From Adiantum capillus-veneris (taxonomy: Eukaryota; Streptophyta; Polypodiopsida; Polypodiales; Pteridaceae), in contig CM043966.1 in assembly GCA_014529385.2 (NCBI GenBank), forward strand, positions 143,330,711 to 143,394,710: a stretch of 64,000 nt of DNA, in the 5' to 3' direction. The position numbers and the translations under genes were made by a program. The notes below the pieces were generated by a model, which searched no databases, had not been told where the DNA came from, and saw only the letters and a list, made by a program, of their open reading frames with translations. This document shows, piece by piece, positions 23,801 through 34,312 of the stretch; position 1 is the stretch's first letter; each line of letters starts with the position of its first letter.

Positions 23801-25781
23801 TATGTACAATGGGGATGGTGTTACCCATCTCCCTAGCATCTATATACATGTCCTTTTCCCTGAACTTAAAGGAGATTCTCCTTTCAGGAAATTTAACATG
23901 GGCAGCCAGACGGTCAAACCATAGTTCCCCTAGGATTACATCCTCATGCTTGAGAGGAGAGATAAAGAAATCCTCTTTGTCCACATAGCCTTGGACATGA
24001 AGCCTCAATTTCCCGATTAAGGGAGTGACTGAAGCTTCTTGCCCCTTGAAGGCACTGTCTGCGGGTAGGATATCTCCCATCTCGTAGGATTGTATGCCTA
24101 GCTTGGTGGCTAACTCCATAGATATGAAATTGTGAGTAGAACCAGGGTCAAAGAGAATAAAAGCATCATGTTCTCTTACCTTTCCCCAAGCATGGCATAG
24201 AGGAGATCCTTTGTGGTGAGTTTGGTGAATCTCCTCCTCTTGGATTTCAACCAAAGAAGCTCTAGGAGGATCTTGGCGGTTGTTCTTTTGGGGACAAGCG
24301 CGATACGCATGCCCTTGTTCTCCGCACTTGAAACACCGGTTATCTTTACGATAACACTCAAGCTCTTCAGGAGAGAGTTTATTCTTTCCTTTGTAAACTC
24401 CCTTCTCTTTAGCTTTGTTGGAATTGCCCTTAGGAGACTTTTGGACATTGTCCTTCCCCTTAGGCTCATTGGAACCTTTGTTTTCCGGGGGCTTATTATT
24501 TCTTTTACCCCCCGTTTGGAAATTGATTCGCGAGGCCACCATAGTATGGTGTATTACCGCCGATATGGTACGTGGCCTTTGGGAGTTGACATACTCCGCA
24601 ATTTCTTCGGTTAAGCCCGCACAAAATTGTTGCTTTTGCTCTCCAAAATCCAACTTTTTGAAGACACTGGCTTTGAGTTGTAGGTCCCAAAACTTGTCTA
24701 CATATTTGTGGATGGATTCATTGGGAGAGAGCTTTAAGCTTCGCCATTCGGTGAGTACTTTGTCTTTGGCATCGGTGGCCAAAAACTGCTTCATAATGGA
24801 AGCTCTTAAAGCCTTCCATGTTCGTGGAGCTTCACCGTTGGCTCGTAGGCTAGACCACCATTGTCTGGCGGACTTTTGAAAGTGCATAGCTACATGGCGT
24901 AGCTTAGAGGACTCCGTGAAGCCCTCATCTCCAAACGCCGCATCGAATTGCTGGATAAAGGCCAAAACTTTGTCTGTAGCACCGAAGGTGCCATCATAGG
25001 TAAGGAAAGAGATGCTCTTCCCTCCCTCTTTGAATTTCTTCAGCTTGGACGACCTCTTCCATGCGGCATAGGATTTCCTATGGCCTCTTCTTTTTGATGG
25101 TTCAAAAGTTGCACCATCACTTTCTTCAGAAGATGAAGAATTTGAAGAAGGTGGAGAAGAGGGTGACCTCTTTCTCGCCTTTTTCTTGTCTTGATCTTTG
25201 TCGTCTTCACCATAGCTTTCATAAGAGGAAGAGGATAAAGAAGATGGAGAAGAGGGTGTCCTCTTTCTCGCCTTTTTCTTCTCTTGCTTTTTATCATCCC
25301 TCTTTGAATTATGGCGTGGAGAAGAGTGTGATGGTCTTCTCCGCTTTGGTGGTGATGGAGAGCGTTTAGCCCGCCGTCTTCGTGGAGCCATCTCCGCCGA
25401 GGTGGCGGGAGACTCGCTTCTTTCTCGTTCCTTCGGTGGAGGCTCTTGAGTTCTCCTTTGGGAAGGAGATGCATCATCAAGAAGTAAGTTCTTGAGCCCT
25501 TCATATGGATTCTCTTCTTCTTCCCGAATCGGAGAGAGACCTCTTTTGGTAGTCTCACAAGGAGGCTTCCTAGGTGTTCTCTCGTCATGGTGATGAGCTT
25601 GGAGAATCCCGTGAGCACGGAGCTGCCGTTGCACTTCACTTTGGAGAGATGGATTGCCCATGGCTTGTTGAAGCCTAGAAACAAGATAATTAACAAGCAT
25701 TGAAGCATCATTAGTAGCTTGCTCATGAGCAAAATCAAAGTTATCAACATTAATTTCACTCTCTTTAATATTGTCAGCCAT
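20832..25781 (-). CDS. Intact chromovirus Gag-Pol polyprotein (1649 aa)
   Basis: Single uninterrupted Ty3/Gypsy polyprotein. The N terminus is followed by an RS-like basic/serine region (about 134-222) with two copies of KKKARKR[TS]PSSP. Gag capsid domain about 255-400; zinc knuckle CFKCGEQGHAYRAC at 483-496. Protease with DPGS at 545-548 (the family usually has D[ST]G). RT about 740-920 with FFDD replacing the usual YxDD first residues. RNase H from about 1030 (CDACGDCLGAVL). Integrase HHCC: H1221, H1228, C1258, C1261; catalytic D1291, D1352, E1388. GPF/Y-like segment (YYGPF) about 1532, then a C-terminal chromodomain about 1598-1645, which in this clade steers integration to marked chromatin. 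Start chosen at the first ATG after the leader. Looks coding-competent, although the truncated 3' LTR and DPGS protease could impair the copy. Confidence 0.93.
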   Translation of the reverse strand: MADNIKESEINVDNFDFAHEQATNDASMLVNYLVSRLQQAMGNPSLQSEVQRQLRAHGILQAHHHDERTPRKPPCETTKRGLSPIREEEENPYEGLKNLLLDDASPSQRRTQEPPPKERERSESPATSAEMAPRRRRAKRSPSPPKRRRPSHSSPRHNSKRDDKKQEKKKARKRTPSSPSSLSSSSYESYGEDDKDQDKKKARKRSPSSPPSSNSSSSEESDGATFEPSKRRGHRKSYAAWKRSSKLKKFKEGGKSISFLTYDGTFGATDKVLAFIQQFDAAFGDEGFTESSKLRHVAMHFQKSARQWWSSLRANGEAPRTWKALRASIMKQFLATDAKDKVLTEWRSLKLSPNESIHKYVDKFWDLQLKASVFKKLDFGEQKQQFCAGLTEEIAEYVNSQRPRTISAVIHHTMVASRINFQTGGKRNNKPPENKGSNEPKGKDNVQKSPKGNSNKAKEKGVYKGKNKLSPEELECYRKDNRCFKCGEQGHAYRACPQKNNRQDPPRASLVEIQEEEIHQTHHKGSPLCHAWGKVREHDAFILFDPGSTHNFISMELATKLGIQSYEMGDILPADSAFKGQEASVTPLIGKLRLHVQGYVDKEDFFISPLKHEDVILGELWFDRLAAHVKFPERRISFKFREKDMYIDAREMGNTIPIVHTPAFNKSIKSSISVYMIFVKDSQNEPNALAKENKSNQKELELSNFLKGFQDVFIDDIPSELPPKRGNDNHAIELLPGSSPPNKPPYRVSQAQQEEIMRQVHELIEKGMVRPSSSPFCSPVLLVQKKDGTYRMCVDYRALNRITIKNRFPVPRVEDLFDKLQGSTYFSRIDLKSGYHQIRIVDQDIVKTAFRTTFGLYEYIVMPFGLTNAPATFNRLMEKLFRPHRTFTGVFFDDIIIYSNSLEEHKQHLQVIFQVLRENKLYVNQKKSEFFLQEIQYLGHIISQDGIQMDPSKLQVIKGWPKPRNLHELRSFIGMCAYYRRFIEKFSQIAGPLHDLTKKNVRYTWSAKENNAFEKLKEKLISQPVLTLPDLSKPFEVQCDACGDCLGAVLLQEGHAIGYESRRLDPVEQALGIYEKELLAVLHALDSWKHYLLGTPFILRTDHQSLKYFMTQTKLSDKQMRWANFLSQFHFHIAHIAGKHNQVADALSRRPRVNAVSIATHNDLSLMIDEYAIDPDFRDVISALALGKKEEPFTLQDGYLLYGNRLCVTNSLREKVMYESHAPPYAGHRGIQSTLKGIETYFYWPTMKVNIHEYVSKCVVCQKTKFDRGKQLGLLQPLPIPNSPWESISMDFIFGLPKSIHGNTGIWTIVDRFSKQAHFIPVKKTIKAHQMATLFISQIFKYHGLPMSIVSDRDPRMTSNFWKGLFENLGTRLNFSSAYHPQTDGQSEIANLTILDLLKAYVTEVDQRSQWEKYLPLVEYAYNNTVHTSTGKAPFEVIEGRSNSPLLLKVHGKIFAADEYSRDLQESFQKIKDAISISQQRQKAAADKHRRAQAFKENDWVLLKFPKARLRHTTSKNPTGHQKYYAKLAKRYYGPFQILRPINEMAYQLKLPNHWLIHNAFHVSLLKPYKGEPPQEPTIEDPPEIEDHEEVLQPESILRHEDKVLRGGKTIRRYLIKFKNYPFEDARWMQGIQLKDNLNLVNAYNASQE

Positions 25782-26185
25782 TCTAACAACTTTTAGGTGT
25801 AAACTTTTTAGGTGTACTTTGGCACTTCAAGCCCTAGTTGCTACTCCTCTTTACCCCTTTAGAAAAAGCACTCAAGCTACTGTACCCGCGGCTCGAATAC
25901 CATTAATTGCAAGGAATAGAAGAGAGGGTCTTTCGACACCAAAACAGCACCGGCTCCTGTCAAGCTTCTAATAGCTCAATAGTGGTTAAGCCGTAGGCAA
26001 GCCCCGTAGGACTCCACTATTAAGACCATAGCTCTCGACGGTGATGCCCTGTTAACTGCACAAAGGCAGGCGCACTGCAAGGCTGAAAAATCCCTATTCT
26101 ACTTACTCACAGGCAATTAATAATACCAACCATTTGTAGCTAGCTTGAGGACCTCCCTTCTTGAGCAAGAAAAGAGAAACCTTGA

Positions 26186-26197
26186 GCTCTGATACCA
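26186..26197 (-). other. Primer-binding site, initiator tRNA-Met type
   Basis: Minus strand TGGTATCAGAGC, one base from the LTR end (..TTACA). It fixes the orientation of the element. Confidence 0.93.
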
Positions 26198-26198
26198 A

Positions 26199-27792
26199 TG
26201 TAACATTTAATGGCATAAAATCTTATGTGTAGCGGAAATTAGCATGAACATAGTGAGCATTTCATTAGAGTTGATTCCTAATGAGAATTACAAGAGTGCT
26301 TGGGTGGAGAGAGCAACAAAAAGCATAACACCTAGTTAGATAGCATCGACAATACTTTCAAAAGAGAGAGAGCAATTAAGCTATTGACAACATTTGAGGA
26401 CCGGATTTGCATGGAGCCGGTCCCCCCTCCAAAAGGCTTTGTATTATGGTTTCTCCCATCAAGAGAGACATTGTACAATACAATTCTTTGTGTTCCTTCA
26501 AGACGAGCTAGTGCAATGAAGATGGAAGCTTCATACACCAAGCAAAACACTTAATCAATCACAACTTGAATTATCCCCGTTCTCAGACCCAAGACCTCAC
26601 ACACCTTCGAAGATGGTGAGAGCTAGCAGGGTATGAGAGTAGATTGAGAGGAAAAAGAAGTATCTTACGAGAAAGAAGTACATCTCCTCACATAATCACT
26701 CATATTAGCATAGCTTAGCTTAGTAATTAGCTTGGTAGAGAAGATGAGCATGCATTGAAGCTTGGATCTTGGTTGGATTTGCATCCACATGCCAAGAGAG
26801 TGTTGATGTAGGCTTCTATCTCACAAGCTTGGAGTAGGTGATGAGCTCTCCATTAAAGCTTGGGAGGAGATAGAGTATTTTCCCTTCACACATGGTCAAG
26901 TGTGAGAGTGTGTGTGTCAATGCCAAGCAAAAATCAGCCCCCTCTCTCTCTCTTGGGCGAGCCCTAGCTGCTAAGTTAGTCTGGCTTTTGCCTCATTGGA
27001 CCTCCCCAGGTCAAGCCAATAGGGATTAAGCAGCATAAGTGATAGCCTTCTGACATGTCTCCCCCTTTCCCCTTTTGTGAGAGCTTTAGATAATTAAATA
27101 ATTAAACTAAACTCTCATTGGACCCCTTTGCCTCCTGGCCAATAGGAATCAGGCAAGCCATGGGGCTCCTGAATGCTCATTGGACCCCTTGGGAGACTGC
27201 CCAATAGTCTTCTAGGACACTTAATTCTTATTGGTTTCTTTTATTAAATGTTTTTAAATTAATTAAACTAGATTTACTCTAGCCTAATTCTCATTGGTCC
27301 ACTTCAAGGGTCTTCCAATAGGAATTGGGCATACCTTGTGGGCATCTGGCCTAGGGAGCTGACATGTGTCCCTCATTCCCTTTGTGTAAAGGGAGCCTGT
27401 GTGTGTGTGTGTGGCTTTCTCTCTCATCCCCTAGCTTTGGGGCTCGCCCCCTCCCATGTAGGGATGTAGAAAGACTTTTTGGGCACACACTAAGCATCCA
27501 ATTTTCCCTAAGGTTGACCTTTGGACACAACCTTTGAATTTTGGAACCTTAGCATTTTGGAAGTCTTAATGGGCTGAACCTTAGGGTCTTTTTAGCCCGT
27601 TGTTTCACATGGCTCTTTTGCAGATGGCCCCCCCTTTGGATCCCTATTTTTCCTCCTTTGGATCCCTACTGTGGCCGGTCTGCTAACTTAACTAATATTC
27701 TAGCTTTTTCTCCCTTGGCACTTCCCCACATTAAATGATCAGTTTAATATGAGAAAATCATTTAGGAGAATTAGATATTGATTATTATGACA
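26199..27792 (-). repeat. 5' LTR, 1,594 bp
   Basis: On the minus strand it starts TGTCATAATAATC at 27792 and ends ..GTTACA at 26199, just before the primer site. The inner 383 bp match the 3' LTR. The outer ~1.2 kb (U3) holds four inverted CCAAT-box pairs. Confidence 0.85.
26995..27319. promoter_or_regulatory. Four inverted CCAAT-box pairs in LTR U3
   Basis: ATTGG...CCAAT pairs at 26995-27020, 27117-27143, 27179-27205 and 27293-27319. Each spans 26-27 bp and lies in a repeat of the form CTCATTGGACCC...CCAATAGG. CCAAT is the binding site of NF-Y, and each pair presents two sites in opposite orientation at fixed spacing. They lie 0.4-0.8 kb upstream of the conserved R-U5 block, as expected for an LTR enhancer. 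Confidence 0.6.
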
Positions 27793-27797
27793 AAACA
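27793..27797. repeat. Target-site duplication (AAACA), right
   Basis: Matches 20226-20230. Marks the right boundary of the chromovirus. Confidence 0.9.
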
Positions 27798-28610
27798 TTT
27801 TGTATCCCTCAAATAGATCCAACTATTATCAAGGATAATCTTTCGCTTGGTCTCATCCGGCATGGTGCATACAATTGGCCGTTCTCCCGAGCGAGGAGCT
27901 CCTTGCTTCCCCACTCTATGTGCTCCATAGACCATAACTCCGGACATGCCAAAGTGGGTTTTGAAGAAATCTTCAATAACAATGGCAAGAGAAGGAGGTG
28001 TCTCTAACTTCTCTTCGGGAATTCCAGGAATAACAATGTTCTTGGAACGTCGCTCCCGTTCCTTCAACTCCTCCACATCCACATTCTCAACATTCTTTGT
28101 TTGAACCATAGCTTGCATGAGTGAGGAATTAGAAACCACATTGCTACCACATACATCAGCCCAAGACTTGTTTGTGCATACATTTTTCATGTCGCATACA
28201 TCCCGTCTCATAGTGTCAAATTTCTCCTCTTTCAATACATGGTCATGCTCTACTTTGCTCATCCGCTCCTTCAAAGCATTAAAGTCCACAAGAGAGCGTT
28301 TACATTCGTTGACTTCCTCTTCAAGTTGCATCAATCGTGTTGTTTGCATCTCAAGTGTCCTCTTGAGATTTTCATTCTCAACCACAAGTACCCTTAGCAT
28401 GCCATTCTCCATTGCAAGTGCTCGTAAGTCTTCGCCTTGTTTGTTTACGGTCTCTTGCAATGATACCAAGTACGCCATGATCATGGTTTCCGATGTCGTT
28501 GGTTGGGTGGTTGTGTTGCTATCTCCACACTTAGGAGATTTTGAATCATTTTCCACAATGGTTGTGGACCTTGTTGAAGAAGAAGAACCCTTGCGAGTTC
28601 CGGAAGACAT
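27798..28610 (-). pseudogene. LINE ORF1, N-terminal part: coiled coil and RRM-like RNA-binding protein
   Basis: The LINE nucleic-acid-binding protein, severed after about 271 codons by the chromovirus. It starts at ATG 28610 with a Ser/Thr-rich tail (SSSSTRSTT), then a long heptad-like coiled coil (about 55-130, e.g. LEMQTTRLMQLEEEV), an RRM-like stretch (RSKNIVIPGIPEE) and a C-terminal domain motif (VYGAHRVGK, RPIVCTMPDETKRKIILD), the order typical of L1-type ORF1 proteins. The visible frame runs into LTR sequence and stops. The true C terminus is at 20093-20230. Confidence 0.85.
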
Positions 28611-28794
28611 TGTATGTAAAATAGGAGATGAGAATCAATTTTGTTGAACGTGTTCACTTCGGAAATGCTTCTACAGAAACGCCTTTCATAAATCTGAAAA
28701 TTTTTGTCTTTACATCAATGCGTAGAGGACTTCGTGCTCTTCGATTGAGGCTATAGATCACCCAAATCGGAGTTCGGATGAAGAAGTTATGATC

Positions 28795-28797
<3 letters not shown>
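28611..28797 (-). other. Probable LINE 5' UTR
   Basis: 187 bp between the ORF1 ATG and a (GA)n array. No repeat or ORF seen. The element's true 5' end is unknown. Confidence 0.4.
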
Positions 28798-29580
<783 letters not shown>

Positions 29581-30370
29581 GCACAGGCGATGCCGTTTTA
29601 CTACTTAGTATAATTAGTGGTATTATACAAGTTTCTAAACTAATTAGTGCCTCCTACTGGGTCTATGCTGTCTTATTAAGTGGAATCTCATGAGATGCCT
29701 CCGCCCCAAACAAAAACCCAAAACACCTAAAACAATTCCTCTCTCTTCAATCTCTCTCGTCTCGCTTCCCCAGCGTGGTGGCAATCGCTTGGCGCTCTGC
29801 GCCCCCGCGTGCTCTGCATCGTCAGATGCCTCGCCCCGTTCGTGCCTCCACCGTGCTGCATGGCAGGTTCTCCTCTCCACCTCCACAAAATTCTTTTAGA
29901 GACATTACCGATGCACACAGTCCAGATCAACTAGGCGCACTCAAAAATCTTTCCCATCATCAAAAAGAAAAACCGTGTTTGCGAACATCTGCACGTCCTT
30001 GCTGTTCCCCAGTTCTTTTGCCACCCACATTTGTCTGGTCATGTGCGGTCTTCACCCTGGCTTCTGGCAGAGAGCAAATTGATGCTGCAGGTTTACAAGC
30101 AAGACGAAACAAAAAAATCCAGAATAGGCACTAAGGTCGACAGCAGGCTACATATTGGTGATCTCACAGAAAACATGTCTTTGCTAACAACATATGATTT
30201 TGTAGCCGCTGGGTTTACAAAATCGTCAGTGCAGATTCTTCGTTTCACTCCTCAAAACATGCAAGAATCTCCCATCAATAAACACCAAAAGCCTACTTTC
30301 CCTCTATGGAAATGCAGAGACAAACCCTCTTCTACCTACCCGACAACACATATAGATTGTCCTCACCAGT

Positions 30371-30407
<37 letters not shown>

Positions 30408-30918
30408 ATGCCTCCAGTGCACTATTCGCTCTAGACAAACCAGAGAGAGACGTGGCTCCATATCCCGTGCTCCTTCCCATCCCCAAAAATAGTCTCTTGC
30501 TACCTCCTCTGCCTGCAGGTCCTTCTTCTTGATCGACCTATTGCGCCACCCATGCACAACAAAATCTCCCTCTCTCTCTTTGCACTACTCTCGACGCACG
30601 AGACCTTGACGCTCAATTCCTGGGAGCCTTGTCTACCAGCTAGCCACAGTCACATCACCTTTCCTTTTCCTTCTCACCTCACCTGAGGTATCTTGCTTGA
30701 TTCCCCTTAACGAGACTAGCTTGCAAAATTGGGAGGACCTACTAACTTGCCTTCCATTTCTCCCTTAAAACTAGTAACCTTCTTAATACTCACAAAAATG
30801 TGAGTATTAAGAGCATTAAGAACTCACATTTTGTTCACCTATTTGTAGGGGGTTGTCCTCTCTACTTTAGGAGCAACAAAAGTCAAGAAGTGCACATAAT
30901 TTGTAGGGGATGATATCT
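29581..30918. other. No recognisable gene
   Basis: Contains short frames without motifs, a small (GA)n at about 30375-30405, and a 7-bp hairpin ACTCACA/TGTGAGT near 30788-30806. Confidence 0.4.
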
Positions 30919-31529
30919 TTAACACTAGTCTTGTAAAAAAAAAGCCACTTTTGTGGCTTTTAGAGTCTTTTGTAAAAAAAATGTCCAACACTATGAAAAT
31001 TATCTAAATAAAAAATGCTTTCACGGAATTACGTCCAACGTTCAATATGAGTTGATACAAAAATAGTACAAATCCAAATGAAGGTCTAAAGGTGTCTTTT
31101 CATGACAATCTTCAACAACTAGTTTGTCAAAACGATCAATTTTTTCCTTTTCTCTTTTGTAATTAAATTAATCATTGTAAAGCAAGCCCAAACTTCCTTG
31201 TAAAATCCCTCAATAGGCATGTGATAGATCTACCACGCTACTTTGACCTATATTCAAAGATTGTTGACTTTTTCCACTCTTCTAAGCTAAGTACTGAATG
31301 CAGTTTTTTCTATAATTTACTAATTCTAGAAAACTAAAAATTTTATTTTTTATCTTTTGATGTAAATTTTGGTTCTGAAAAATTGTTTCATATCTTAAAC
31401 CCATACACAAGAAGTTTCATACGGTTTTGATACCATATACAAAAGTTATGTCTCATTTACTAGAATCCTGACTTGAGCCATTTTTGTGGCTTCAGCCAGT
31501 TTTGTGGCTCATTACAAGTCTAGTGTTAA
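30919..31529. mobile_element. TTAA-flanked inverted-repeat DNA transposon, non-autonomous (element B)
   Basis: Left end TTAA (30919-30922) then CACTAGTCTTGTAA (30923-30936). Right end TTACAAGTCTAGTG (31512-31525) then TTAA (31526-31529); the 14-bp inverted repeats differ at one position. Subterminal hairpins are GCCACTTTTGTGGC (left, near 30944) and two on the right (near 31476 and 31493, GCCATTTTTGTGGC-like). The body is 603 bp, AT-rich and non-coding. It shares the CACTAG...TAA termini, TTAA flanks and stem-TTTT-stem hairpins with element A (8428-9754), though the hairpin stems differ. Probably the same family group; piggyBac-like is the best guess from the TTAA. Confidence 0.6.
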
Positions 31530-31649
31530 CGTCACTAATTGAAACACACATTTTACTCAATCAAAGAGAAACACCGCTCTAAAATGAAACTATGGAAAAA
31601 TAGGGTGAGGGATCACGAGGGCCTGCTAATGGAAGGTTTTGTGAAGGTG

Positions 31650-32303
31650 TTGTCATGAAGAAGGAAGAGGGGGGCATTGGAATGTGTTTTTGGAGTTTAG
31701 TGGAGGTAGTAAGTAAGTAATGGACTCATCTGACCAAAATGAGAAGTTAGTGCCTATTTTTATGTCAGTGAAGGAATTTGTAGTCCAAATGTGGTCCAAA
31801 GTTGAATTGTAGATTTTTGTGTTTTGGGTTATATGTTGTGTCATGTTGTGTGTGGAGAGAAGGTTAGAAATTGCAAGGTATTCGGGGGTTGGTTAGTTAG
31901 CATTGATGTTGAATTCACTGAGTAAAATGGTAGGGGTGTGTTGGTGGGGTGAGGTGTGAGTAGTGTGGTCATTGTCTACGGTACAATGTTATCAGGGTTA
32001 TTGGTGAACCATGTGGTGTATTCAGGAGTGTTGTAATGCATTCTATTTCATTCTTGGAAATGATGTTGTGGTCTTTTAGATGTATGTTTTTGCTTGATGT
32101 GAAGAGGGATACTGCCATGGGGCTAGTTGTTTGAGTGTGTGTGTGTAACTATGTATGGCCACTATGTTAGCATGTTCTAGTTTTGTTTCTTGGAGACAAA
32201 GAATGTGGGAAGCCATTAGGTTATAATCATGAATAAGGTTGTTGTAGTGTTTCTTAAGGGATACAATGTTAAGAGATTGTATTGTCAAGTGATTGCCAGG
32301 CAA
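31650..32303 (-). pseudogene. Helentron C-terminal endonuclease domain
   Basis: APE/EEP-type endonuclease remnants: LTIQSLNIVSLKKHYNNL and HILCLQETKLEH (catalytic Glu in QET) at 32303-32076, then STLDHIWTT and FWSDESITY near 31653-31844. The last corresponds to the usual S-D-H catalytic motif with His replaced by Glu. The frame between the pieces is broken. It lies 3' of the helicase, the arrangement that distinguishes Helentrons from canonical plant Helitrons. Confidence 0.65.
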
Positions 32304-32318
32304 AGAGTGGAGGTCAAG

Positions 32319-34307
32319 CTATGAAGGTTTCCATGTGGCATGTGTTTTGAGGCGGTCTAGCTCATTTAGAGCTGTTTGGTCTACTTTAACATGGGTGGAA
32401 GTTAATTCTATGAGGAGGTAAAGTTTGTTGGGATCTCTTATGCGAGAGCGGGCAGTGTACACAAGACCATGACTTTGAATGCTGGTTGGATCAAAAGCCA
32501 AGGTGTCCAGTGTCAAGCCTTGTGCACGGTGTAAGGTCCTAGTAGTTGCAGGTTGAATTGGGAATTTTGTTCTTGTAATAGTGTTCAAGAATTTTTTTCC
32601 AATTTGAAACTCATGCGCTAGTTTTTAGATTGGTGTCCATTGTCTATCTGTTGATGTAATGTGTATAGTTGTTGGTTTTCATATATAGTTTTTGGCCTAC
32701 TTTAGTGGTTTGATAGTGAATTATATGGTTTGTGTTGTGGAGTTGTGTGTTACTGATTTGAATACACCATCGGCTCCATTGACTAGGCCATCTAGAATGT
32801 CAATATTCCCAGCACAAAGTTCCACAAGTAGGCCTAGTTTTTAAGTGAAGTTTTTTGTGAAGACCTGTTGTCAATTTTGGATGTCTTGGTATTTGAATAG
32901 TTTTGATGTGCAAGTTTCTACCCTTGTGTCTTGTGCTTCAATAAATAGTGGTGTCCCTATGGTATTATTGAAAATATGTTGGTTGTGCAGGTCTTTATCT
33001 TTATTCGCATAGTAAAGGTGGGACACCATGGTTGGATGGGGTACTATGTGCATGTAATGCATATTGAGGAACAAAATGTCTTTATGGGTGTGATTTGAAA
33101 TGCGTATCCTATTGATTATGTCGATGAATGTCTTGTTAGTTTCTCTCATAGTGATTGTTAACTCATAACACTTTATGCGGTCATGCCAGAAAGAGGGCGA
33201 GATAGCTTCAAGCAGGTTTTCTAGGAAAAATACAAGAGTCACGTATTGGACTAGCTTGGCAAAGGTCGCCGCACAAGACAACATCAACCCCACCGAATGA
33301 AAGGTCGTAGTCATAGTTATTTTTTATTGCATGCAGGCAAAAGTCTGCCATAGCAAAGATGTTGGTTCCAATCAAGGAGACTTCATCAAAAACGGCTCAC
33401 TGCAGGTCTCGATAAAGTAGCCGCAGCTCATTCAGCCTCTCAGGTGATAGGGAAGTGTTAGATGATGTGAGTAGTGGCAAGTGGTAGGCCAAGTGGATAG
33501 TAGTTCCACCAATGTTAAAAGCAGCCTTGCCCGTGTATGCCATTAGCAAAGATTTTATAGTTGTTGGACTAGAATGTGATTTGTGGTTATAGAAGCGTAG
33601 AAGTCCTTGGACAATCAAAAGAAGTGTGAAAGTTTGACCTATGCCTACGCCTCCAGTTAGGAAAATGTGGATTGGTTATGTGGGAAATATACATTTTTTC
33701 AGCATAATATCATCAAATATCAGCCTTTGTTGGGCAGTAAGTAGTAAAAACATCATTTGATTGTAGCAGTATTTTTAGGGTTGTTATAGTGTGTGTATGT
33801 ATTTGGCGGTGTTGTAAGTTTAGGTCTTGTGTGATGTCAACATGAATATGGGAGGAAATATTAGATAGTGTTGCAGATGTCGAAGGTGAACTGGTGTCTT
33901 TTGAGTTGGTGTTAAGGTTGTCTTTCATTATTGTGGTTTTGTTGTATTTATTTGTTTCAATGATAGGTTTATTTTGATTGTCTACATCTTTCCATGTGAT
34001 TCCATTTGTTAGATGTTGAGTTTCATTATTTATCCATGGTAGAAATAGAAGACATTGTTCTCTATAATAATTATCTGGGTTCTTTGCGGTATTATATTTG
34101 ACATATCGTATAATTTTTGGTTTGGTACGTTTTTGTATGTCTTGCTTGTTGTAGTGTATGTGTAGGAAAATTCTACCAATGATATGGCATTGAGTTGGGA
34201 AGGACATGTACAGTATTTGTCTATGCTTGTTTCATAAAAGATTTATGTGCTAGTCGGGTCTATTTTTTGTAGGAGGTGTTTCGCTTGAGAAGCATTGTTT
34301 TCTCATG
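32319..34307 (-). pseudogene. Helentron PIF1-like helicase
   Basis: Broken superfamily-1 helicase. From the N side: YYREQCLLFLPWINNE (about 34070-34023, the segment typical of Helitron/PIF1 proteins); a Walker A-like LTGGVGIGQT near 33640-33670 with Gln in place of the catalytic Lys; SLLMAYTGKAAFNIGG; AVFDEVSLIG (Walker B-like) with FGGVDVVLCGDLCQ; SFWHDRIKCYELTITMRE; and the C-terminal TLHRAQGLTLD with VYTARSRIRD. Several frameshifts and stops separate these blocks. Confidence 0.75.
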
Positions 34308-34312
34308 GGGAG
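34308..34312. repeat. Target-site duplication (GGGAG), left
   Basis: Repeated at 40182-40186, exactly flanking the short-LTR Ty3 element. Confidence 0.85.

Larger units (their letters stand above)
20231..27792 (-). mobile_element. Young Ty3/Gypsy chromovirus inserted in LINE ORF1
   Basis: Complete 7,562-bp insertion bounded by AAACA duplications, on the minus strand. Order on that strand: 5' LTR (27792-26199), tRNA-Met-type primer site (26197-26186), one Gag-Pol ORF (25781-20832), then a 3' LTR represented only by its last 383 bp (20613-20231). The two LTRs differ at about 2 of 383 shared positions (C/A near 20246 and G/T near 20427 on the + strand), so the insertion is recent. The 3' LTR lacks about 1.2 kb that is present in the 5' LTR. 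Confidence 0.92.

Noticed and set aside
24213-24879. + strand ORFs opposite the chromovirus Gag
   Set aside because: Antisense shadows of an intact coding frame with clear Gag motifs.
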